Origin: Flavobacterium sp. LHD-80
GTDB taxonomy: Bacteria; Bacteroidota; Bacteroidia; Flavobacteriales; Flavobacteriaceae
Direction of reading: 5' to 3'
Assembly: GCF_030929605.1 (NCBI RefSeq)
Contig: NZ_JAVFVS010000004.1
Location: forward strand, 310,001 to 374,000
DNA: 64,000 bases
Shown here: positions 8,393 to 17,231 of the stretch, one piece after another
How positions within the stretch are numbered: position 1 is the stretch's first letter
How the letters are laid out: each line of letters starts with the position of its first letter
The notes under the pieces: generated by a model
Databases searched by the model: none
Seen by the model: the letters and a program-made list of their open reading frames with translations, nothing else
What the model was told of the DNA's origin: nothing
Translations under genes and position numbers: made by a program

Positions 8393-8490
8393 TATAAATT
8401 TTTTATATTCATAATTATTTGGATAATAAAAATATAATTGTATAAAAAATTAGCTATAATTTTTAGTATTATGTAATAAATTGCATTAAT

Positions 8491-8504
8491 TGTAATTTAT
8501 TACA
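8491..8504. promoter_or_regulatory. second TGTAAT/ATTACA palindrome upstream of the pectate lyase gene
   Basis: TGTAAT and ATTACA are separated by TT, about 120 bp from the perfect TGTAATCGATTACA site and sharing both half-sites with it. It lacks the central CG. It is a candidate auxiliary operator for the same regulator. Confidence 0.35.
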
Positions 8505-8820
8505 TAATAAAAGTAAGTTTCGTTAAGTCTTAATTTTACTACGTTTTCCTTAAACGAGAAAAGATAGATTATTAAGATTTTTAAATTTCTAAGGAATTTT
8601 AAAATTTTTTTAGCCTACTTTACAAAAATAAGAAATATACTACTTTTTAAAAATAATGATGAGAATTTTACCTTTCCTTAAAATAGTTTGGGATTTCTTT
8701 TTGCTTGAAAAAGCATAATTGAATGATTTAAAATAGATTTAATTTCTTTTGATTAAGTTCCCAAAAGAAAGCTATTTTCTGAAAGTTTTTAGTCAAGCTT
8801 TCAGAAGATATAAAGGCAAA

Positions 8821-8858
8821 AAAAAAAGCCTTTTTGAAAACTCAAAAAGGCTTTTTTT
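8821..8858 (-). terminator. terminator after the Bax-inhibitor family gene
   Basis: AAAAAAAGCCTTTTTGA at 8821-8837 pairs with TCAAAAAGGCTTTTTTT at 8842-8858 across a 4-nt loop, starting about 17 bp after the minus-strand stop codon. The symmetric A/T flanks could make it bidirectional. Confidence 0.85.
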
Positions 8859-8874
8859 ATATTTTATAAATCTT

Positions 8875-9651
8875 TTAATTTTTATTAGAAGATAGTTTAG
8901 CAAGTAATCTTAAGAATTCTACATATAACCAAACTAATGTGATCATTAGTCCCATCGCACCAAACCATTCCATGAATTTTGGCATTCTTTGTTGAACTCC
9001 TTGTTCGATTTGATCAAAATCTAAGAATAAGTTTAAGGCAGCGATAATAATTACAAAAACACTGATTCCAATACTCATCATTCCGTTTCCGTAATGAACA
9101 GGAGTAAAGTTAAAGATCAAAGAAGCTAGCCAAGAAATCAAATAATACGTTGCGATTGCTAACGTTGCTGCAATAACAACTGATCTGAATTGCTCATTAA
9201 CTTTTACAATTTTGAATTTATATAAGCCAAGGCAAACTAAAAAAGTTACTAATGTTGCACCAACAGCATTAATCACAATTCCTGGATATCTCGCTTCAAA
9301 TATTGCTGAAATTCCACCAATGAATAAACCTTCAAAAAAGGCATAACCTGGAGCTAAATATGGAGAAGCCTGAGGTTTGAAAGAGGCAATTAAAACTAGA
9401 ATTAAGCCTACTATTGCACCACCGAATGCAGGCAAAATAGGATTCATTCCATTAAACGCCATCCACCAAGTAATCATTGATGCCGCAGATAATATTAAAA
9501 ATAAAATAGCTGTTTTATTGATCGTACCAGACAAAGTCATTTCTTGATTGTAGTCAATAATTTGCGCTTCGTGTACTTCTTCAGCTCTAGAAACAGCATT
9601 TGATGAAAAACGTTTGCTGCTTAAAAATGGATTTTTTGAATTGAAGGCCAT
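8875..9651 (-). CDS. Bax inhibitor-1/YccA family membrane protein
   Basis: This 258-aa protein has a cytoplasmic N-terminus of about 45 residues followed by seven hydrophobic segments. It carries family-typical blocks: FFEGLFIGGISAIFE in the middle, YLISWLASLIF, and the acidic pair in NLFLDFDQIEQGVQQRMPKFMEWFGAMGLMITLVWLYVEFLRLL at the C-terminus. TMBIM/YccA relatives are pH-sensitive cation-leak channels or interact with membrane proteases. It is monocistronic, 162 bp downstream of the nuo operon terminator region and with its own terminator. Confidence 0.92.
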   Translation of the reverse strand: MAFNSKNPFLSSKRFSSNAVSRAEEVHEAQIIDYNQEMTLSGTINKTAILFLILSAASMITWWMAFNGMNPILPAFGGAIVGLILVLIASFKPQASPYLAPGYAFFEGLFIGGISAIFEARYPGIVINAVGATLVTFLVCLGLYKFKIVKVNEQFRSVVIAATLAIATYYLISWLASLIFNFTPVHYGNGMMSIGISVFVIIIAALNLFLDFDQIEQGVQQRMPKFMEWFGAMGLMITLVWLYVEFLRLLAKLSSNKN

Positions 9652-9764
9652 AGTTTTTTATGCTTTTAGTGAACTCAAATATATGGAGTTTTTTTTATCT
9701 GAAACAATTTGAGTTAAATTTTTAACATGATTTTTTCTTCTAAATAAAACGGATTTAAAATAAA

Positions 9765-9792
9765 AAAACCATCCGAACAAACGAATGGTTTT
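9765..9792 (-). terminator. terminator of the nuo operon
   Basis: AAAACCATCCG at 9765-9775 pairs with CGAATGGTTTT at 9782-9792 (one mismatch). Read on the minus strand the hairpin ends in a T run, 22 bp after the nuoN stop codon. Confidence 0.8.
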
Positions 9793-9813
9793 CTATATAT
9801 AGAATTCTATTTT

Positions 9814-11205
9814 TTAGCTTAATAAATCTAAAACTAAAGATGGAAATAAACCTAAAACAATATTTAAAGTAATTGAAATGATTGCAACTGCATAAATAAG
9901 AAATGGTTTTCCTGTACGTTCTTCATTTGGTTCTTTAGAGTACATTGCCAATATAAGTTTGAAATAATAACCAACACTTATAATAGAGTTGATAACGGCA
10001 ACAATAACTAAAGCAATATAACCAGATTGAATAGTTTGATTGAATAAAAATAATTTAGCAAAAAATCCAGAGAAAATTGGAATTCCGGCCATTGATAATA
10101 ATGAACCTGTTAAGATCGCAGCTAAAAGCGGATTTGTTTTTCCTAAACCATGAAAGTTCGTAATATCTTCGTTATCTTGATTTTTACAAACGTATAAGAT
10201 AACGCTGAATGCAGCAATTCCCGCCAATGCATAAGCTGCAGCATAATACAATAAAACTCCTGCAGATGTTGCAATTGATAAGAATGTCATTAACATGAAA
10301 CCTGCGTGAGAGATTCCTGAAAATGCCAACATACGTTTTACATTTACTTGACGCAAAGCCATTATATTTCCAACTGTCATAGAAGCAATTGAAATGATTA
10401 CAATAATATGTTCAAATGTTCCTAACATATCTTGGTTTTCTAAAGACGGAATTAAGTTTAAGCCAGCTACTAATTTATAAAGAGTTGCTATGGCTACAAC
10501 TTTTGCCAATGTACTCATTAAAGCAGTCGTTAAAGCTGGAGAACCTTCATAAACATCTGGAGCCCAGAAATGAAATGGTACAGCAGCAACTTTGAAAAAC
10601 ATTCCAATTGTCATTAAAATCATTCCAATAGGAAACCAGATTGGCAATTCAGCAGATAAAGAACTTTCGTAAATTTCAGTAACATCAAAAGTTCCCATTG
10701 CTCCGTAAATCAAGCAAATTCCGAACAAGATAATTCCTGATGCAAAAGATCCCATCAAGAAATATTTCATACCAGCCTCGTTACTTTTGATATTCAAACG
10801 ATCGCTCGCAGCAAGAACATATAATGCGATTGATAAAATTTCGATTCCTAAGAAAAACATTGCCAAGTTCCCAAAAGAAACCATAGCAACTGCTCCAGCT
10901 AATAAAAAGATTTTTATAGCAATATAATCAGAGATTTTTGTTTGATGATTTTCGTAGAAATTGTGACTTAATGCTACAAGGAAAATAGTTAGAATAATGA
11001 ATAATGATGAAAAGGCAGTAGAGAATTTACTCACTGTAATCATATTATTGTAATAACTTGCTGTTGATCCAAATTCATAATAGTTAAGTGCCAAAACGCC
11101 CAATAAACCTAAAATGGTAAACGGAACAATGCCTTTTCTAAAATTTAGAATTTCAAACAATAGGCAAAAAATACCCAATCCTGTTATAGCTATTAATGTA
11201 TTCAT
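9814..11205 (-). CDS. nuoN: NADH-quinone oxidoreductase subunit N
   Basis: This 463-aa antiporter-like membrane subunit of complex I forms one of the proton channels in the membrane arm. About 14 hydrophobic segments are visible. The proton-path residues include the Glu in FFLGIEILSIALYVL (TM5), the lysine in MFFKVAAVPFHFWAPDVYEGSP (TM7) and the broken-helix region HAGFMLMTF. Length suits NuoN. It is the last gene of nuoA-N, separated from nuoM by 138 bp of repeat-like sequence and followed by the operon terminator. Confidence 0.96.
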   Translation of the reverse strand: MNTLIAITGLGIFCLLFEILNFRKGIVPFTILGLLGVLALNYYEFGSTASYYNNMITVSKFSTAFSSLFIILTIFLVALSHNFYENHQTKISDYIAIKIFLLAGAVAMVSFGNLAMFFLGIEILSIALYVLAASDRLNIKSNEAGMKYFLMGSFASGIILFGICLIYGAMGTFDVTEIYESSLSAELPIWFPIGMILMTIGMFFKVAAVPFHFWAPDVYEGSPALTTALMSTLAKVVAIATLYKLVAGLNLIPSLENQDMLGTFEHIIVIISIASMTVGNIMALRQVNVKRMLAFSGISHAGFMLMTFLSIATSAGVLLYYAAAYALAGIAAFSVILYVCKNQDNEDITNFHGLGKTNPLLAAILTGSLLSMAGIPIFSGFFAKLFLFNQTIQSGYIALVIVAVINSIISVGYYFKLILAMYSKEPNEERTGKPFLIYAVAIISITLNIVLGLFPSLVLDLLS

Positions 11206-11343
11206 TTTTGTTTTTTTGATTTAGGAAATCTAAAACGCCCTAATTTATTTTATTTAAAATATGTTTTATTTTTTTTGGCATTTTAACTCTTTTAGTTTCG
11301 GATAAATCTGAAATCAAAATTCGTTAATCTGCATTCTAAAACC
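11206..11343. repeat. AT-rich repeat patch between nuoM and nuoN
   Basis: The gap contains degenerate copies of the words AAATCTGAAATC and CTGCATTCTAAAA, which also occur between nuoD and nuoE and between nuoA and nuoB. It encodes no protein. It belongs to the same family of intra-operon intergenic repeats. Confidence 0.5.
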
Positions 11344-12783
11344 TTAGTTTTTATTGATAATGTTTAGTATTGTTTCTAAACTTGGTGTAATCAAATCTGT
11401 TATTGGTTTTGGATAGAATCCAAAGAAAATCAAAACAGCAATAATTGCTACCATAGAAATTCCTTCGTTTACAGAAACATCTGCAAAAGTTTTAGAATTG
11501 GTTTCACCTAACATTACGTTTTGGAACATTTTCAACATATAGTAAGCTCCTAAAATAATAGTTGTTCCACCTAAAACAGCAAACCAAATATTAATTTGAG
11601 AAAGACTGTATAATACTGTAAATTCTCCAACAAAGTTAAATGTAGTTGGCAAAGCAACAGAAGCCAAAACCAAAATTAAAAACATTGAAGTGAATTTTGG
11701 AGATTGCGTACGGATTCCGCCTAATTCTGAAATATTTCTTGTTTCAAATCTTCTGTAGATAATTTCTGCAGCATAAAATAATCCAACTACCACAAAACCG
11801 TGCGCGATCATTTGTAAAACTGCTCCGCGGAAACCATCAACTGTCAAAGTATAAGTTCCTGCAGCAATTAATCCAACGTGAGCAAGAGATGAATAAGCCA
11901 ATAATTTCTTTAAATCTTTTTGTCTTAAAGCAACGATTGAACCGTAGATTACGCCAGCAATTCCTAAAGCAATAAAAATATTCATGTATTCTTTTGCTGC
12001 AAGAGGAGCAATTGGCAATTGCCAACGAATAACGCTGTATAATCCCATTTTTAACATGATACCAGATAAAAGCATTGTTCCAACAGTTGGTGCTTTTTGG
12101 TACACATTTGCCTGCCATGTGTGAAAAGGGATAATTGGAATTTTAATTGCGTAAGCCAAGAAGAAAGCCAAGAAAATCCAAAGCTGTTCATCTGCAGAAA
12201 GATTTAATTTGTATAAATCTTCAATCAAGAAACTGTGTGCTTTTGTATATAAATAGATGAAAGCAGTTAACATGAATAAAGAACCTGCAAGTGTGTAAAT
12301 AAAGAATTTTACAACTGCTTTTCTGCGTTCTTCAGCATCTCCATTGCCCCAGATAAGAGCAATAAAATAAATAGGAATAAGTGCTAATTCCCAGAAAATA
12401 TAATATAAAAGGCCATCTGCAGCAAGGAAAGTTCCTGTCATTGCAAAAGCCATAAATAGAATTAATGCATAAAAAGCTTTTGCGTTTTTATATTCATTTC
12501 CAAAAGAAGAAAATATAATAATTGGGGTCAAAGCTGTAGTCAATAAAAGCATTGCAATTGCCAATCCATCAGCGTTTAAAGCGAATGAAATTTTAGGCTG
12601 ATTGATCCAAGCATTTACTAAGCTGATGCTTTCACCAGCATTAAAATGATTCAACAATACAACCGAACAGCCCAAAGCTGCCAAACTAAAGAACAAAGCT
12701 ACTTTTGAAGCGAGTTTGTCACCAACAAAATAGGTGATAAATGCACCAACTAAAAGAATAATTAATATAAGAGAAACGTTCAT
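11344..12783 (-). CDS. nuoM: NADH-quinone oxidoreductase subunit M
   Basis: This 479-aa antiporter-like complex I subunit forms a proton channel of the membrane arm. The conserved TM5 glutamate is in YYIFWELALIPIYFIALIWG. The TM7/8 region IPIIPFHTWQANVYQKAPTVGTMLLSGIMLKMGLY carries the essential lysines, and HVGLIAAGTY follows. Length is normal for NuoM (about 480-510). The start codon lies 10 bp after the nuoL stop, consistent with one transcript. Confidence 0.97.
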   Translation of the reverse strand: MNVSLILIILLVGAFITYFVGDKLASKVALFFSLAALGCSVVLLNHFNAGESISLVNAWINQPKISFALNADGLAIAMLLLTTALTPIIIFSSFGNEYKNAKAFYALILFMAFAMTGTFLAADGLLYYIFWELALIPIYFIALIWGNGDAEERRKAVVKFFIYTLAGSLFMLTAFIYLYTKAHSFLIEDLYKLNLSADEQLWIFLAFFLAYAIKIPIIPFHTWQANVYQKAPTVGTMLLSGIMLKMGLYSVIRWQLPIAPLAAKEYMNIFIALGIAGVIYGSIVALRQKDLKKLLAYSSLAHVGLIAAGTYTLTVDGFRGAVLQMIAHGFVVVGLFYAAEIIYRRFETRNISELGGIRTQSPKFTSMFLILVLASVALPTTFNFVGEFTVLYSLSQINIWFAVLGGTTIILGAYYMLKMFQNVMLGETNSKTFADVSVNEGISMVAIIAVLIFFGFYPKPITDLITPSLETILNIINKN

Positions 12784-12793
12784 AGTTATAAAA

Positions 12794-14677
12794 TTATTGA
12801 GCTAAAAATATATAAGAAACAATCGCGCAAAGACCAATAACGAAAGCAAAAAGATATAATCCGATACTTCCAGTCTGTAGTTTTTTGCCTTGGAAAGCTA
12901 ATTCATTTGTTACTTTTCCTAATCCGAAAACAAGAGCTGATAAACCAGTTTCAATATAGTCTCTAAAGAATCTTGATAATCCGTTTATAGAGCGAACAAA
13001 TATTGCATCATAAGCTTCATCAACATAATATTTGTTATATAAAACTTTTGCTACGCCTGTAATGTTTTCATCTGCTTCAGGAACATTGTCTTGTTTGAAA
13101 TATTTCACATAAGCAATTAGAATTCCTAATAATCCGCCTAAAACAGCAACACCCATTAAAGTATATTCTGTTGTTCCTAGATGGTGTTCTTCGCCAGCTA
13201 CTTTCGTGAAAAGAGGAGCAAGATATTCATTTAACCAGCTGTTTCCTGGCAAACTAATTAATCCGCCAAAAGTTGCCAATATAGCTAAAATGATAAGTGG
13301 AATAGTGATTAATGCACCACTTTCATGTAAATGATGTTTTTGCTCTTCAGTTCCTCTAAATTCTTTGAAGAAAGTCAAGAACATCAATCTAAACATATAG
13401 AAAGCTGTCATGATTGAAGCAATAGATCCTACAACGTATAATGGAATACTGTGGTGGAAAGCTGTCATTAAAATTTCATCTTTAGAGAAGAAACCTGAGA
13501 AAAATGGAACTCCTGAAATTGCCAATGAAGAAATTAACATTGTCCAGAAAGTGATTGGCATTGCTTTACGCAATCCACCCATTTTACGCATATCTTGTTC
13601 TCCATGTAAACCATGAATAACAGATCCAGATCCTAAGAACAAACAAGCTTTGAAGAAAGCATGTGTGATTACGTGAAATACGGCTACTTCATAAGCGCCA
13701 AATCCTAATGCTAAAAACATTAATCCTAATTGAGAAACTGTAGAGTAAGCCAGTACTTTTTTGATATCATTTTGAACTAAACCGATTGTTGCAGCTACTA
13801 ATGAAGTTATAGCTCCAATAATTGCAATTACAGTTTGTACATCAACAGCTAAATCAAAAACAAAATTTAATCTTGTTACCATGAAAATACCTGCTGTTAC
13901 CATCGTAGCAGCGTGGATTAATGCCGAAACTGGAGTTGGTCCAGCCATCGCATCAGGCAACCAAGTATACAATGGAATTTGTGCAGATTTACCACAAGCT
14001 CCAATGAATAAGCATAATGCAGCTACTGAAAGTAGAGAAATGTTTAAATTAGTAGCTCCAGCAATTGCAGTTTTTAAAGTTGCATAATCTAAAGTGGAGA
14101 ACATTGAACCAATGATGAACATACCAATTAAAAGACCTAAATCTCCAATTCTGTTCATAATGAAAGCCTTCTTTGCAGCATCGTTATAATCTTGGTTTTT
14201 ATGCCAAAATCCGATAAGTAAATAAGAGCAAAGTCCAACACCTTCCCATCCAATGAAAAGAACTAATAAGTTGCTTCCAACTACAAGCGTGATCATAAAG
14301 AACACGAACAGATTTAAATATGCAAAAAACTTATGCATATTCTCATCATCATGCATGTAACTGATAGAGTATAAGTGAATCAAAGATCCAATTCCGGTTA
14401 CGAACAATAACCAAAGAACAGATAATTGATCTAATAAAAATCCAAGATTGATTTTAAGATTGCTTATTTGGATCCAATCAAATAAAGTAACTTCAATTGC
14501 TTTTCCAGTTGAAGTAATTTGATTAAAAAGAACAAGCGTAACTATAAAAGAGATCGCTACAGCAACAGTCCCGATTGCTCCAGAAACTGTTTTTCCTAAG
14601 CTTTTTCCAAAGAAAACATTGATTAAAAATCCTAAAAAAGGAGTTAGTACTAAAAGTAAAGCTAAATTGGTATCCAT
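12794..14677 (-). CDS. nuoL: NADH-quinone oxidoreductase subunit L
   Basis: This 627-aa distal antiporter-like subunit of complex I has the conserved LFIGWEGVGLCSYLLIGFW (TM5 Glu) and GKSAQIPLYTWLPDAMAGPTPVSALIHAATMVTAG (TM7-8 Lys and Pro residues). A long C-terminal part corresponds to the lateral helix and anchor TM (KLQTGSIGLYLFAFVIGLCAIVSYIFL). It couples quinone reduction to proton pumping. Six bases separate it from nuoK upstream and 10 from nuoM downstream. Confidence 0.97.
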   Translation of the reverse strand: MDTNLALLLVLTPFLGFLINVFFGKSLGKTVSGAIGTVAVAISFIVTLVLFNQITSTGKAIEVTLFDWIQISNLKINLGFLLDQLSVLWLLFVTGIGSLIHLYSISYMHDDENMHKFFAYLNLFVFFMITLVVGSNLLVLFIGWEGVGLCSYLLIGFWHKNQDYNDAAKKAFIMNRIGDLGLLIGMFIIGSMFSTLDYATLKTAIAGATNLNISLLSVAALCLFIGACGKSAQIPLYTWLPDAMAGPTPVSALIHAATMVTAGIFMVTRLNFVFDLAVDVQTVIAIIGAITSLVAATIGLVQNDIKKVLAYSTVSQLGLMFLALGFGAYEVAVFHVITHAFFKACLFLGSGSVIHGLHGEQDMRKMGGLRKAMPITFWTMLISSLAISGVPFFSGFFSKDEILMTAFHHSIPLYVVGSIASIMTAFYMFRLMFLTFFKEFRGTEEQKHHLHESGALITIPLIILAILATFGGLISLPGNSWLNEYLAPLFTKVAGEEHHLGTTEYTLMGVAVLGGLLGILIAYVKYFKQDNVPEADENITGVAKVLYNKYYVDEAYDAIFVRSINGLSRFFRDYIETGLSALVFGLGKVTNELAFQGKKLQTGSIGLYLFAFVIGLCAIVSYIFLAQ

Positions 14678-14683
14678 TTCTAT

Positions 14684-15004
14684 TTATCCTTTTAAGTTTT
14701 TTAAGTTATCGATACTAATTGAGCCAATGTTTCTAAAAATAGAAACTAAAATTGCTAATCCAACTGCTACTTCGGCAGCAGCTACAGCCATCGAAAAGAA
14801 TACGAAAACCTGTCCTTGAGCATCTTGATGATAAGTTGAAAATGCAACAAATAAAAGGTTTACAGCATTTAGCATGATTTCGATAGACATGAAAACGATA
14901 ATAGCATTTCGTCTGTACAATACACCAAAAACACCAATACAAAAAAGTACAACACTTAAAAAGATGTAATTTTCAATACCTATTTGATTTAATATATTAC
15001 CCAT
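14684..15004 (-). CDS. nuoK: NADH-quinone oxidoreductase subunit K
   Basis: This 106-aa, three-helix complex I subunit has the two membrane glutamates of the family visible in [20 protein letters not shown] and [19 protein letters not shown]. They are part of the central proton-transfer axis. Its start codon overlaps the nuoJ stop as TAATG, which indicates translational coupling. Confidence 0.96.
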   Translation of the reverse strand: MGNILNQIGIENYIFLSVVLFCIGVFGVLYRRNAIIVFMSIEIMLNAVNLLFVAFSTYHQDAQGQVFVFFSMAVAAAEVAVGLAILVSIFRNIGSISIDNLKNLKG

Positions 15005-15543
15005 TATTTATTTAATTTTTCTTTTTTAGACAATAATACAGTTCCAATCATTGCTACTAAAAGTAAAACTGAAGCAAATTCAAAAGGTACCATATATTCG
15101 TTTAATAATATTTTACCTAATACTTTAATAGATTGGAAATCTTCTCCAGTTGAATCGTATTCACCAACAATTGGTTTAGAATTAATGAAGATTGTAATCA
15201 AAACAATTACGATCAAACAGAACGAAACAATAGCTCCTAAACGCGTAATTCTAGGTCGGTGAACGTCTTTTTGTTCATTCAAATTCATAAGCATAATCGT
15301 AAACAGGAACAAAATCATAATGGCTCCGGAGTAGACTATTATATGTACAATTGCTAAAAACTGAGAATTTAATAGTAAATAGTGACCAGCAATTGAGAAG
15401 AAACAAATCACTAAGTAAATTGCTGAGTGAATTGGGTTTCTGCTAAAAATGGTCAAGAAAGCGGTAATTACCGTGATAAACGCTAAGAAACAAAATATAA
15501 CTTGTACAGTTGTTGCGTGTGCAAAATCAGGAATATGTATCAT
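15004..15543 (-). CDS. nuoJ: NADH-quinone oxidoreductase subunit J
   Basis: This 179-aa membrane subunit has five hydrophobic segments, including the conserved TM3 block [22 protein letters not shown], whose pi-bulge transmits conformational change in complex I. It overlaps nuoI upstream and nuoK downstream by one base each (TAATG). Length matches NuoJ. Confidence 0.95.
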   Translation of the reverse strand: MIHIPDFAHATTVQVIFCFLAFITVITAFLTIFSRNPIHSAIYLVICFFSIAGHYLLLNSQFLAIVHIIVYSGAIMILFLFTIMLMNLNEQKDVHRPRITRLGAIVSFCLIVIVLITIFINSKPIVGEYDSTGEDFQSIKVLGKILLNEYMVPFEFASVLLLVAMIGTVLLSKKEKLNK

Positions 15544-16088
15544 TAGTTAGCGTTATTAAGTTGAGCATTTTTGATTGCCATTTCTAAAGGCATCACCAAT
15601 TTGTCCTTTCCAAAAATGAAATCTTCTCTTTCGTAGCTGGCAGGAACTAAAACTTTAGACTGAGTTAGGTAAATAGCATCTTTTGGACAAGCCTCTTCAC
15701 ACAAACCACAGAAAATACAACGAAGCATATTGATCTCATATATTTCAGCATATTTTTCTTCTCTGTACAAATGTTTTTCATCTGCTTTACGTTCAGCAGC
15801 TTTCATTGTAATCGCTTCAGCTGGACAAGATAATGCGCATAATCCGCAGGCAGTACAGTTTTCACGACCTTGTTCATCACGTTTCAGCATGTGCTGACCA
15901 CGATAAACCGGACTCATTTGTCTAACCTGTTCAGGATAATGAATCGTAACTTTTTTTCTAAAAAGGTGTTTAAGCGTGATCGCCAAACCTTTTACAATCG
16001 CCACAAGATACAATCGCTCAATAAAAGTCATCTCTTTGTTAGAGACCACCTTTTTTCTACCCGATAATGATATAGTTTCTATTGACAT
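15543..16088 (-). CDS. nuoI: NADH-quinone oxidoreductase subunit I (two 4Fe-4S clusters)
   Basis: This 181-aa peripheral-arm subunit binds clusters N6a and N6b, the last electron carriers before cluster N2. Two ferredoxin motifs are intact: Cys78-x2-Cys81-x2-Cys84-x3-Cys88 (CTACGLCALSCP) and CIFCGLCEEACP about 40 residues later. An N-terminal amphipathic segment would dock it on the membrane arm. It overlaps nuoJ by one base and is separated from nuoH by 84 bp. Confidence 0.97.
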   Translation of the reverse strand: MSIETISLSGRKKVVSNKEMTFIERLYLVAIVKGLAITLKHLFRKKVTIHYPEQVRQMSPVYRGQHMLKRDEQGRENCTACGLCALSCPAEAITMKAAERKADEKHLYREEKYAEIYEINMLRCIFCGLCEEACPKDAIYLTQSKVLVPASYEREDFIFGKDKLVMPLEMAIKNAQLNNAN

Positions 16089-16172
16089 TTTTACTATTAT
16101 AATTTATGATTCAAATTTTGATCAGTCAAATTTAAATCTATTTTGTTTTTTATTTGAAGCTAATTACGTTTC

Positions 16173-17231
16173 TTAGAATCCTAATGCTGCTGCGATATCG
16201 TGTCTTAATATTACAGCACCCGTAATCATAATATTAATAATCGAAAGCGGAATCAAAATTCTCCAGCCTAAGTTCATTAATTGGTCATATCTAAATCTTG
16301 GAATTGTCCAACGAACCCACATATAGAAAAATATGAAGAAACATATTTTACCAAACAATACTGCAATTCCTAATAAGTTAGCTGTATTTACACCAACATT
16401 CTCAACTATATATTGCATTCCAGGATAGTTATAACCTCCAAAGAATAATACAGAAATAATAGTTGCAGAAGTAAACATACTAGCATATTCAGCAAATAAA
16501 TAGAATCCCATTTTCATAGAAGAATATTCAGTATGATAACCTCCAATTAATTCACTTTCACATTCTGCTAAGTCAAACGGAGTTCTGTTAGTTTCTGCAA
16601 ATGAACAAATTAAGAAAATTAAGAAAGATAAAGGCTGATAGAAAACATTCCAGTTCATACCTTGTTGTTGCAAAGAGATTTCTTTTAAACTCATTGTTCC
16701 AGTCATCATCAATAATGCAATCATTGATAATCCCATTGCAACTTCATAAGAAACCATTTGCGATGCTGCACGAACAGCTCCCATTAATGAGAATTTATTG
16801 TTAGAAGCCCATCCACCAATCATGATTCCGTAAACTCCAACAGAAAGAACTCCAAAAATGTATAATAAAGCAATATTTACATCAGTGGCTTGTAGAATAA
16901 CTTCTCTTCCAAAAACGTGAAGTTTGTCTCCCCATGGAATTACAGCACTTGTCATCAAAGCTGTACTCATTGAGATTGCCGGTCCTACAACAAATAAAAA
17001 TTTATTAGGTGTATTTGGCTCAAATTCTTCTTTTGAGAATAATTTCATACCGTCAGCAAGTGGCTGTAATAAACCTCCCCAACCTGCACGGTTTGGTCCA
17101 ACACGATCCTGAAGGAAAGCAGCAACTTTACGTTCAGCCCAAGTAGAATACATCGCCATAATCATTGTTACAGCAAAAACCACAACAATTACAACACTTT
17201 TTTCTATAATAAACGCACCATCTACCATCAT
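16173..17231 (-). CDS. nuoH: NADH-quinone oxidoreductase subunit H
   Basis: This 352-aa membrane subunit forms the quinone-entry chamber. Family blocks include YSTWAERKVAAFLQDRVGPNRAGWGGLLQPLADGMKLFSKE near the N-terminus, FAETNRTPFDLAECESELIGGYHTEYSSMKMGFYLFAEYA in the middle, and RWTIPRFRYDQLMNLGWRILIP. All key acidic residues of the E-channel region are present. The start overlaps the nuoG stop by one base (TAATG). Confidence 0.97.
   Translation of the reverse strand: MMVDGAFIIEKSVVIVVVFAVTMIMAMYSTWAERKVAAFLQDRVGPNRAGWGGLLQPLADGMKLFSKEEFEPNTPNKFLFVVGPAISMSTALMTSAVIPWGDKLHVFGREVILQATDVNIALLYIFGVLSVGVYGIMIGGWASNNKFSLMGAVRAASQMVSYEVAMGLSMIALLMMTGTMSLKEISLQQQGMNWNVFYQPLSFLIFLICSFAETNRTPFDLAECESELIGGYHTEYSSMKMGFYLFAEYASMFTSATIISVLFFGGYNYPGMQYIVENVGVNTANLLGIAVLFGKICFFIFFYMWVRWTIPRFRYDQLMNLGWRILIPLSIINIMITGAVILRHDIAAALGF

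Larger units (their letters stand above)
8304..8874. other. 571-bp intergenic region upstream of the pectate lyase gene
   Basis: No open reading frame of note is present. The left part holds the pectate lyase leader and promoter with its palindromic operator, plus a second similar half-palindrome at 8491-8504. An inverted repeat TCTGAAAG (8778-8785) / CTTTCAGA (8798-8805) and the terminator of the Bax-inhibitor gene lie at the right end. The middle, about 8510-8770, is AT-rich and shows nothing I can name. Confidence 0.7.
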
